Below are positions 7,627 to 14,333 of a stretch of DNA of 20,953 bases, piece after piece. Positions within the stretch are counted from its first letter, which is position 1; each line of letters starts with the position of its first letter. The stretch is taken from positions 1-20,953 of the forward strand of contig CAZVME010000056.1 of assembly GCA_964628835.1 (NCBI GenBank), written 5' to 3'. Under the pieces are notes generated by a model that saw only the letters and a list, made by a program, of their open reading frames with translations, was not told the origin of the DNA and made no database searches. Source of the DNA: JAAGZL01 sp964628835 (lineage in GTDB: Bacteria; Pseudomonadota; Gammaproteobacteria; Chromatiales; Chromatiaceae). A program made the translations under genes and the position numbers.

Positions 7627-7700
7627 ATTATCACTACTCGTGTTAGCGGCATGCCGGGGTAAAAGATTAAGCGCAGTTCATGAAGTGAAAGGCCTAATTG

Positions 7701-7712
7701 TGATTTATATCA
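7701..7712. promoter_or_regulatory. FNR/CRP-like half-site pair
   Basis: TGAT-TTAT-ATCA is a perfect inner FNR core (consensus TTGAT-N4-ATCAA), although both outermost positions differ (G and G). It lies about 75-122 bp upstream of the two possible cyclase starts, on the side from which that gene is transcribed. Oxygen or NO control of a heme-type cyclase would make sense, but the site is short and its spacing to a promoter is not established. Confidence 0.35.
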
Positions 7713-7824
7713 GTGTAAGGTGATATAGGGGTGGAAATTTGGCCGACTTCAGGGCGATTCAACCACGCATTTGGCCTGGTTGTTGGGCGTAGAATAGGGT
7801 GATAAATTCTTGGGCCCGCACTGG

Positions 7825-9519
7825 TTAGTGCTGTACCAGGCGCAGGTTGCGCATGTGGTTTATGGTGGCTGCCAGTTCCTGAAGGCGTGGCATGGCCAGA
7901 GTTCCCATGGTGTAGGGTGTGATGCTATCCATCCCCCTGGCCTCTATCTGGGCTAATATTTCCACCAGTACATCCATTAGCTCTCTATCCTGGTAAGCAG
8001 AGGTGTTGTAGTAGTGGCTCATCAGGTAACCAACAGCCTGTAATTGCCCCCTGTCTACCAGCTGCTCCACCCGGGACAGATCAATCTCGGTGGTGCCATA
8101 ACGTAGAGCCCTGGTGCCGAAGGCCTGAATTTTGTCTCTGTTGTTTTGCTGTTGTGGATTCAGGCAGGCCTGCTTCGGAATGCGGGGGTAGGTTTGGCGG
8201 ATGGGTGTGGTGGTGGCCTCACTGATATCCTGGGAAACAGCCAGGGCCTTTGCCTCCTGGGTGACATCCTGTACCAGATAGTTGTCCAGCATCAGGACGT
8301 GGTCTGCATGCTCAAAGAAATCCCCGGAGCCACCCATCACCAATATCACCGCAACCTCTTGTTCGCGATAGAGGCTGCGAATTCGCTGCACCAGCGGGGT
8401 GATGGGCTCCTTCTCTTTGACCACCAGGGCCTGCATGCGCCGGTCGCGTATCATAAAGTTGGTGGCGGAGGTGTCCTCATCGATCAGCAGGGTGTTAGCC
8501 CCGGCGGCCAGCGCCTCCATGATATTTGCCGCCTGCGATGTACTGCCACTGGCGTTCTGGGTGCTGAAGCTTCGCGTGTCCTTATCCTGGGGTAGATTGT
8601 TGATGAAGGGGCTTATGTCCACGCCGGTGATGGCCCGGCCATCTTCGGCGCGGATCTTATAGGCGCTGGGTTCGGTCACCACCAGTGCCCGGCCATCTGC
8701 CCTGATGTGATCGTATACCCCATACTCAATGGCGTGCAGCAGGGTAGATTTGCCGTGGAATCCACCCCCGACGATCAGGGTGACACCGGCTGGTATGCCC
8801 AGGCCTCGAACCGGCCCCTGATGCAGCCGTTCCAGCTCCAGGGCCATGGGGTCCGGGGCCAGAAACGGTACGGCATCCGGTAGTGGCTGGTCGTCTATGC
8901 CACTCATGCGTGGCAGGATGGAGCCATCACCAATAAAGGCCACCAGGTCGTGCTCTTGAAGTTGGTTGCGCAGGTGCTGTTGATCCTCCACTGAATCTAT
9001 ATGCGCCTGGGCCTCTGTCTGCCTGTGACCGATGCAGAGTAGGCCTGTAGTCACCACCTGTGGCAACTCCTGAAATAGCATCTCCAGTGCCTGCGAGGCG
9101 GCGATAGAGCGACCATCTGCCGGTAGTGCGGTCTGAAAGCGCAGCTCCAATACTCCATCGGTGACCAGTACTGAGTTGCGCCTTAACACCTGCTGTCCAT
9201 AGGGGGCTATGGTTATCTCGCCACTACGCCCGGAACCGCGTGCCCCGCGCACATGTTGTGCTATGGCCCGGGCAAAGGATCTCCCCAGATAGTCCTCCAG
9301 GGCGATGCGCCGGGTGGGGTTGGAGTAGAACTGCGGCGGAATGGCGGCGGTCGCCTGGTCAACCAGGATGCGGCAACGGGATGGCTCAGCAAATGGATCC
9401 CCCTGCACATGGTCAATACAGAGATGGAAATCGGGAAATCGGTACTCTCCCTGAATCTGCTTGTAGGCCTTATAGCCACGACCGTCTATATTGGTAAGAA
9501 CTGTTTGCAGCCTATCCAT
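7825..9519 (-). CDS. ABC-class predicted ATPase (COG3044 family)
   Basis: This 564-residue soluble protein matches the COG3044 'predicted ATPase of the ABC class', a widespread but functionally uncharacterised group that stands alone rather than with a permease. Features in order are an N-terminal domain beginning GRGYKAYKQIQGEY, a variant Walker A GGGFHGKST (251-259), a signature-like GSTSQAAN (325-332), and Walker B NTLLIDEDTSATN (342-354). The segment ILVMGGSGDFFEHADHVLML resembles the post-Walker-B switch. No membrane segments are visible. The ATG at 9517-9519 gives the family N-terminus. The SDR gene lies 68 bp upstream on the same strand and could be cotranscribed. A fused transporter is ruled out. 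The substrate or partner is unknown. Confidence 0.85.
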   Translation of the reverse strand: MDRLQTVLTNIDGRGYKAYKQIQGEYRFPDFHLCIDHVQGDPFAEPSRCRILVDQATAAIPPQFYSNPTRRIALEDYLGRSFARAIAQHVRGARGSGRSGEITIAPYGQQVLRRNSVLVTDGVLELRFQTALPADGRSIAASQALEMLFQELPQVVTTGLLCIGHRQTEAQAHIDSVEDQQHLRNQLQEHDLVAFIGDGSILPRMSGIDDQPLPDAVPFLAPDPMALELERLHQGPVRGLGIPAGVTLIVGGGFHGKSTLLHAIEYGVYDHIRADGRALVVTEPSAYKIRAEDGRAITGVDISPFINNLPQDKDTRSFSTQNASGSTSQAANIMEALAAGANTLLIDEDTSATNFMIRDRRMQALVVKEKEPITPLVQRIRSLYREQEVAVILVMGGSGDFFEHADHVLMLDNYLVQDVTQEAKALAVSQDISEATTTPIRQTYPRIPKQACLNPQQQNNRDKIQAFGTRALRYGTTEIDLSRVEQLVDRGQLQAVGYLMSHYYNTSAYQDRELMDVLVEILAQIEARGMDSITPYTMGTLAMPRLQELAATINHMRNLRLVQH

Positions 9520-9587
9520 GTTGCCCCGTCCATTGGCCTGGGTACATAGATAACTATATTACAGATACGGGTTAGGTTCTGGCTGGA

Positions 9588-10352
9588 TCAGGATTCCATC
9601 TCGCGGTCCACCGCCAGGGGTGCCCAAGCCTGGCACACTGGCATGATCTCCATGGTGTTGATGTTCACGTGGGAAGGGACCGAGCTGACCCAGTGGATGA
9701 TCTCGGCAATATCCTCCGCCAGCAGGGGCTTGGTTCCACGATAAACGTCGTCTGCTTTATCCTGATTTCCTTTCATGCGCACCTGGGAGAAGTTGGTCTC
9801 GGCCATGCCCGGATCTATATTGGTAACCCGCACCTGTTTGCCCAGTAGGTCGGAGCGCAGGGTGCGGGAGAACTGCTGTACGAATGACTTGCTCGCGCAG
9901 TAGACGTTGCCGCCGGCATAGGGCCAGTGCCCGGCGGTGGAGCCGATGTTTATGATGTGCCCGTTGTTGCGCTGGACCATTCCGGGTAGCACCTGCCTGG
10001 TGACCCTAACTAACCCGGTCACATTGGTGTCAATCATGGTCTCCCAATCCTCCAGGTTGGCCTCGTATGCCGGCTCCATGCCCAGGGCCAGGCCGGCATT
10101 GTTGATTAGGGTGTGGATCTGGCTGAATTCTGGGGGCAGGTCGCGAAAGAAACGGTCGATGGAGTCGCGGTCGGTAACATCCAGGGCCGCCACATGTACA
10201 GGAGAGTTCTGTTTCAGCTCCTCTGCCAACTGCTGGAGTTTATCCAGACTGCGGGCGGCTAGAAGCAGTGGCCGCCTCTCCTGGGCAAACCTGCGCGCAC
10301 AGGCCGCTCCGAAGCCGGAAGATGCACCTGTAATAAATACGATTTGAGACAC
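9588..10352 (-). CDS. short-chain dehydrogenase/reductase, YdfG-like
   Basis: This is a classical SDR (254 aa) of the NADP-dependent 3-hydroxy-acid dehydrogenase (YdfG) type. The Rossmann motif is TGASSGFG (8-15), NNAG is at 84-87 and the structural Asn110 is in DTNVTG. The catalytic set is Ser138, Tyr151 and Lys155 (YCASK). The PGMAETNFS segment after strand 6 matches YdfG-like enzymes, which act on serine, 3-hydroxyisobutyrate and related short hydroxy acids, including malonic semialdehyde. The start is GTG, supported by a strong SD (AGGAGG) 8 nt upstream. It is divergent from the AcuI-like reductase. The precise substrate cannot be read from the sequence. Confidence 0.88.
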   Translation of the reverse strand: MSQIVFITGASSGFGAACARRFAQERRPLLLAARSLDKLQQLAEELKQNSPVHVAALDVTDRDSIDRFFRDLPPEFSQIHTLINNAGLALGMEPAYEANLEDWETMIDTNVTGLVRVTRQVLPGMVQRNNGHIINIGSTAGHWPYAGGNVYCASKSFVQQFSRTLRSDLLGKQVRVTNIDPGMAETNFSQVRMKGNQDKADDVYRGTKPLLAEDIAEIIHWVSSVPSHVNINTMEIMPVCQAWAPLAVDREMES

Positions 10353-10536
10353 GCTGTTCCCCTCCTGCTGCAGTTACCCAGATCACCCCTTTATATGTGT
10401 AGGAGTCGGGGGAGTCAACCAGGGTGGGGTGCAGTGGCAGCCCTTCAGTCGTTATGGAAATAATTACAAGCTCCAAGGTATATACTGTGTAGGATAAATA
10501 TTTGAGTTTGTGTATAGATGGGGCTGGAGGAGAGAT

Positions 10537-11520
10537 ATGTTTAAGGCGCTGGTGTTGGATCAGGTAGATGGCAAGACAGAGGCAGAGGTGAGGCAACTGG
10601 AGGTGGGTGACCTGCCCAAGGAGGAGGCCCTGATCGCGGTGGAGTACTCTTCCCTTAACTACAAGGATGGTATGGCCGTGACCGGCACCGGCAAGATCAT
10701 CCGTGACTTTCCCATAGTGCCGGGGATCGACCTGGCGGGGAAGATCATCGAGTCCGCCAGTGATAAGTACCAGCCAGGGGATAGCGTGATCCTCACCGGT
10801 TGGGGCGTGGGTGAGCGCTACTGGGGCGGCTATTCGCAGCGGGCCAGCGCTAAGGCCGACTGGCTGGTGTCCATGCCCGCAGGCCTGGATGCACGCAAGG
10901 CCATGATCATCGGCACCGCCGGTTTTACCGCCATGCTCTGTGTCATGACCCTGGAGGAGGCGGGAGTTACCCCGGACCAGGGTCCGGTGCTGGTGACTGG
11001 CGCCGCCGGAGGTGTGGGCAGTGTTGCGGTGCTGCTGCTTTCCTCTCTAGGCTATGAGGTGACGGCGGTTACCGGGCGCGAAAGCACCCATGACTATCTC
11101 AAGGGTTTGGGGGCCAGTCAGATCCTGGGGCGCGAAGAGATGAGTGCCGATGCCAGACCCCTGGAGGCGCAGCGTTGGGCTGGGGCCGTGGATACCGTGG
11201 GTGGCAACATCCTGGCCCGGGTCCTGGCCGAGGTGAAATACAACGGTGCGGTGGCGGCCTGTGGTCTGGCCAGCAGCTTCAAGCTCAACACCACGGTGAT
11301 GCCATTTATCTTGCGTAATGTGAGCCTACGCGGGACCGACTCGGTAAGCTGTCCGCTGGAGCGGCGCATCCGGGCCTGGAAACGTCTGGCCTCGGACCTG
11401 CCAGATAGCGCCTATAACACCATCAGTCATACCGTGGGATTGGATCAGGTGGTGGCGGTGTCCCAGGAGATCATGGCAGGACAGGTGCAGGGCCGGGTGT
11501 TGATAGATCCAAATCTATAG
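10537..11520 (+). CDS. acuI: acrylyl-CoA reductase-type MDR oxidoreductase (AcuI/YhdH)
   Basis: This is a zinc-less medium-chain dehydrogenase (327 aa) of the YhdH/AcuI family, whose characterised members reduce acryloyl-CoA to propionyl-CoA with NADPH. Visible family motifs are SSLNYKD (38-44), FPIVPGIDLAG (58-68), ILTGWGVGE (85-93) and the nucleotide-binding VTGAAGGVGS (153-162). I chose ATG 10537 (MFKALVLDQ) because it has a strong SD (GGAGGAGAG) and matches the family N-terminus. A GTG 27 nt upstream extends the frame without support. It shares a divergent intergenic region with the YdfG-like dehydrogenase. The family can detoxify reactive acrylyl-CoA or act on other enones. Confidence 0.9.
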   Translation: MFKALVLDQVDGKTEAEVRQLEVGDLPKEEALIAVEYSSLNYKDGMAVTGTGKIIRDFPIVPGIDLAGKIIESASDKYQPGDSVILTGWGVGERYWGGYSQRASAKADWLVSMPAGLDARKAMIIGTAGFTAMLCVMTLEEAGVTPDQGPVLVTGAAGGVGSVAVLLLSSLGYEVTAVTGRESTHDYLKGLGASQILGREEMSADARPLEAQRWAGAVDTVGGNILARVLAEVKYNGAVAACGLASSFKLNTTVMPFILRNVSLRGTDSVSCPLERRIRAWKRLASDLPDSAYNTISHTVGLDQVVAVSQEIMAGQVQGRVLIDPNL

Positions 11521-11576
11521 TTAGCAGTGGTTTCGGGTAGAGTGTACTCAAAGAAAAACACCATAGACTAGAGAAT

Positions 11577-12455
11577 ATGCTCAACTACGACATGCCCCTC
11601 TACCGTCCTCCCAGCGAGGGCAACAATCTGATCATTCAGGCCACCCTGGGGTGCAGCTTTAACCAATGCTCCTTCTGCTCCATGTACAAATCCAAGGAGT
11701 ATAAGGCACGCCCCCTCAACGATGTCTTTGCCGATATCCACCGGGCCGCACTGGGTTGGCCTGATGCAGGCCGCGTGTTTCTGGCTGATGGCGATGCCTT
11801 GGCGCTACCCACGCCGGATCTAATTAAGATACTGGAGAGGTTGGCAGCTAGCTTCCCAAAATTAACCCGGGTTTCCTGCTACGCTACGCCAAGCAATCTA
11901 TTGCGGAAAAAACCGCAAGAGCTCTCCATGCTGCGCCAGGCAGGTTTGAGCCTGCTCTATTTTGGTATTGAGACGGGCGATAGAGAGCTGCTTAAAAAGA
12001 TCACCAAGGGTGCTACCCCGAAAAGTCTCCATGAGGCGTTGCACAAGGCGAAGGAGTCCCGGATCAAGATCTCTGCCACGGTCATTTTGGGTATTGGAGG
12101 GAGTGAGCATTGGCAGGCCCATGTTGATGGAACGGTGGCGCTATTAAATCGTGCCCCTGTTACCTACCTCTCCACTCTGCAACTGTTTCTGGACCCTGAG
12201 GTGCAGCAAGAGTTTGTCGAGAAGTTTGGCGAACCGTTTCAGCCTCAGGATGACCAGGCCATACTGCTGGAACAGAAGCGGCTTATTGCCGGGCTGGACC
12301 TGGCACACCCAACCATCTTTCGCTCCAATCATGCCTCTAATGCCTTGGCGCTGGCTGGCAACCTCCCAAAGGATCGGAGTCGGCTGTTGGCGCAGATCGA
12401 GAGTGCGCTTAGTGGAGAGACCGGATTGCGCCCACGGCATGTACGTGGTCTTTAA
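11577..12455 (+). CDS. radical SAM protein
   Basis: This 292-residue protein has a radical-SAM [4Fe-4S] motif near its start, GCSFNQCSFC with Cys26, Cys31 and Cys34. The spacing is CX4CX2C instead of the textbook CX3CX2C. This spacing, with SMYKSKEYKAR following, is shared by a known subgroup of uncharacterised bacterial radical SAM proteins. FLADGDALALP and YFGIETGDRELLKKITKG fit strands of the partial TIM barrel that hold SAM. There is no B12-binding domain, no SPASM extension and no signal peptide. The gene begins 56 bp after the AcuI-like gene and may be cotranscribed with it. The substrate is unknown. Confidence 0.87.
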   Translation: MLNYDMPLYRPPSEGNNLIIQATLGCSFNQCSFCSMYKSKEYKARPLNDVFADIHRAALGWPDAGRVFLADGDALALPTPDLIKILERLAASFPKLTRVSCYATPSNLLRKKPQELSMLRQAGLSLLYFGIETGDRELLKKITKGATPKSLHEALHKAKESRIKISATVILGIGGSEHWQAHVDGTVALLNRAPVTYLSTLQLFLDPEVQQEFVEKFGEPFQPQDDQAILLEQKRLIAGLDLAHPTIFRSNHASNALALAGNLPKDRSRLLAQIESALSGETGLRPRHVRGL

Positions 12456-12489
12456 GAAGATAGGCATTAACGGGACAGATATGTTTGCC

Positions 12490-12709
12490 AGATAAAAAAT
12501 CGCCCCGTTTTTTCTTGCTCGCATCCAGCAGTTATAGATCAGGGTGTTCGCCTTCCGGGTTGGCATAACCAGTAGGTTGGCCTGGTCATTTAACAGTGAG
12601 TTGGGAAACGGTGATTCCCTGATCTTTTCAGAGAGTGCCGAGTCTGCGTGCACCTCACCCCCTACCTCAAGGGATGGCGCCAGCTCTCGAATCATCAGCC
12701 TGCCATATT
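12490..12709 (-). pseudogene. 3' remnant of malic enzyme (MaeB) / phosphotransacetylase
   Basis: On the minus strand, reading from about 12704, the frame gives MIRELAPSLEVGGEVHADSA and then LSEKIRESPFPNSLLNDQAN, followed by LLVMPTRKAN. This closely follows the C-terminal phosphotransacetylase domain of MaeB-type malic enzymes (pattern APxLEVDGEMxADxAL, then FPxSxLxxxANLLVxP). After this stretch similarity fades (IYNCWMRARKNGAIF) and the frame runs into the antisense of the radical SAM gene. Upstream of about 12709 nothing malic-enzyme-like is found, so the N-terminal roughly 650 residues are missing. It is therefore a truncated, decaying copy, not a gene. Pta itself would be the second-best parent. 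Confidence 0.7.
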
Positions 12710-12714
12710 CCATC

Positions 12715-12729
12715 GGCGCGGGACGCGCC
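12715..12729. repeat. GC-rich palindrome at the edge of the maeB remnant
   Basis: GGCGCG-GGA-CGCGCC is a perfect 6-bp inverted repeat with a 3-bp centre. It sits about 6 bp beyond the point where malic-enzyme similarity stops. It may mark the deletion junction or be a small dispersed repeat; copy number cannot be judged here. The rest of 12730-12920 shows no gene. Confidence 0.35.
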
Positions 12730-12920
12730 TCTCACAGGCTGAATGATGGGGGGTGGATATTTTTTCTCCTTCCAGGGGGGGCTTCATACCACCGGTTTGT
12801 GGGTAGAGGATGATTCGGTCTGGGGGACTGTGGGGAAAATAGGCGTTTGGTTCAAGCCTGCCGAAGTGGTTTGTGTTGGGCTGGTTGCGGGCTGGGTAGT
12901 ATGCCGACAGAAGAAAATTC

Positions 12921-13727
12921 CTATTTATTCTCCGCAAACAGCTCGGCCAGCTTGGCGCCAGGATCATCCGCCCGCATAAAGGCCTCGCCCACCAGGAAGG
13001 TGTTGACCTGGCTGTCACGCATGCGTTTGACATCATCCCGGGTGTGGATGCCGCTCTCGGTTACCACGAGGCGATCATCCGGGATCTGCACCAGCAGATC
13101 CAGGGTGGTCTCCAGACTCACCTCGAAGCTGCGCAGGTTGCGGTTGTTAATGCCGATCAACCGGTTGTTCAGGGGCAGGGCGCGTTGCAGCTCCTCGGCA
13201 TCGTGCACCTCGATCAGTACATCCATACCAAGAGCCTGGGCCAGGTCATTGAGATCACGCATCTGTTGGTCGCTGAGGCAGGCGGCAATCAACAGGATGC
13301 AGTCGGCCCCGAGGCTGCGCGCCTCATACACCTGATAGGGGTCGATAAAAAAGTCCTTGCGGATAACCGGCAGGGCGCAGGCGGCGCGGGCCTGTTGCAG
13401 GTAGGTGTCAGCACCCTGGAAGAAGTCGATATCGGTGAGTACGGAGAGACAGGCGGCCCCGGCGCGCTCATAGCTCCGGGCGATCTCTGCGGGGTGGAAA
13501 TCGGCACGGATCACCCCTTTGCTGGGCGAGGCCTTTTTGATCTCAGCGATAACGCCAGCACTGCCTGCTTTAATCTTGTGGGTAATGGCGTTGACGAAAC
13601 CGCGGCAGGGTGAGGCATCGGCCAGTGCCATCTTTAGCTGCTCCAGTCCGAGCTGTTGTGACCGTTCCGCCACCTCTTCCTGTTTGCGTGCAATGATCTT
13701 TTTCAGTATGTCTGGTGTGCCGCTCAT
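12921..13727 (-). CDS. trpC: indole-3-glycerol phosphate synthase
   Basis: This is a monofunctional TrpC (268 aa), which closes the indole ring of CdRP to give indole-3-glycerol phosphate in tryptophan synthesis. It has the complete (beta/alpha)8 signature set: AEIKKASPSKG (61-71), LSVLTD, IRKDFFIDPYQVYEA, IEVHDAEEL, IGINNRNL and VVTESGI. I start at ATG 13725-13727 (MSGTPDILKKII), which has a GAAGG SD and fits the family N-terminus; the frame stays open 13 codons further upstream. It lacks trpG/trpD or trpB/trpA neighbours inside the window. On the minus strand it would be the first gene, divergent from greB, so it may be an orphan trp gene. Confidence 0.95.
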   Translation of the reverse strand: MSGTPDILKKIIARKQEEVAERSQQLGLEQLKMALADASPCRGFVNAITHKIKAGSAGVIAEIKKASPSKGVIRADFHPAEIARSYERAGAACLSVLTDIDFFQGADTYLQQARAACALPVIRKDFFIDPYQVYEARSLGADCILLIAACLSDQQMRDLNDLAQALGMDVLIEVHDAEELQRALPLNNRLIGINNRNLRSFEVSLETTLDLLVQIPDDRLVVTESGIHTRDDVKRMRDSQVNTFLVGEAFMRADDPGAKLAELFAENK

Positions 13728-13794
13728 CTGACCTTCGTCCCGCCTGCTGTTGAATGCTGGTGGCAAAAAGACATATTCTACACACTTCTGTTAA

Positions 13795-13813
13795 GTGGCG
13801 GCAGATCCGCCGC
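13795..13813. promoter_or_regulatory. hairpin in the trpC-greB intergenic region
   Basis: GTGGCGG-CAGAT-CCGCCGC forms a 7-bp stem with one G-U wobble and a 5-nt loop. It ends 25 bp before the greB ATG. It may be a 5' UTR structure of greB or an operator for the divergent pair. No downstream T-run is present. Confidence 0.3.
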
Positions 13814-13838
13814 AATAGCCGTGTGAGTGTAATTGGAT

Positions 13839-14333
13839 ATGGGCCGCTATCGTCCACCCCAACCCAGGAGTTCCCCCTACATTACCCGTGATGGGTATGA
13901 GGTGTTGCAGGCCGAGTCCAAGGTGCTGTGGATCCGACGGCGTGATGTTACCAAGGCCCTGGCGGCGGCGGCCGCCGAAGGGGACCGTTCCGAGAATGCC
14001 GAGTACATCTATCGCAAAAAGGAGCTGCGGGAGATTGACCGCCGCATCCGCTATCTGCAAAAGCGTATGCCGGATCTGAAGATTGTGGATAGCACCCCCG
14101 CTAATAGGGAGCAGATCTTTTTCGGTGCCTGGGTCACCCTGGAGGATGAGGCCGGTGTCGAAGTGATCTATCGCATCGTGGGAGCGGATGAACTGGATTC
14201 AGAGCGGGGCTGGATCAGTATGGATGCACCCCTGGCCCAGGCGATGCTGAAGCGTTGTGTGGATGATGAGGTGCGGGTGCGCAGCCCCGGCGGGGAGCGC
14301 GGCTATATTATTGTTGCGGTGAGTTACTCATAG
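13839..14333 (+). CDS. greB: transcription elongation factor GreB
   Basis: GreB (164 aa from this start) stimulates cleavage of backtracked transcripts by RNA polymerase through the secondary channel. The N-terminal coiled coil has its acidic tip GDRSENAEY with Asp49 and Glu52, followed by RKKELREIDRRIRYLQKRM. The C-terminal FKBP-like domain contains IFFGAWVTLEDE and ISMDAPLAQAML. The basic patch in the coiled coil and the IVDS-type linker fit GreB better than GreA. The frame stays open to a TTG six bases upstream; I prefer the ATG. Its last 10 bp overlap the end of the convergent FAD-dehydrogenase gene. Confidence 0.95.
   Translation: MGRYRPPQPRSSPYITRDGYEVLQAESKVLWIRRRDVTKALAAAAAEGDRSENAEYIYRKKELREIDRRIRYLQKRMPDLKIVDSTPANREQIFFGAWVTLEDEAGVEVIYRIVGADELDSERGWISMDAPLAQAMLKRCVDDEVRVRSPGGERGYIIVAVSYS

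Noticed and set aside
12468..12516. Possible terminator (AACGGG ... CCCGTTTTTT) after the radical SAM gene
   Set aside because: The loop would be about 30 nt and the T-run coincides with the decayed maeB frame; too weak to call.
12144..12713. Whole 189-codon minus-strand frame as an intact gene
   Set aside because: Only the first ~75 codons resemble MaeB; the rest is antisense to the radical SAM gene. I call only the remnant part a pseudogene.
13044..13613. Plus-strand 189-codon frame opposite trpC
   Set aside because: Antisense shadow of trpC, which has all IGPS motifs on the minus strand.
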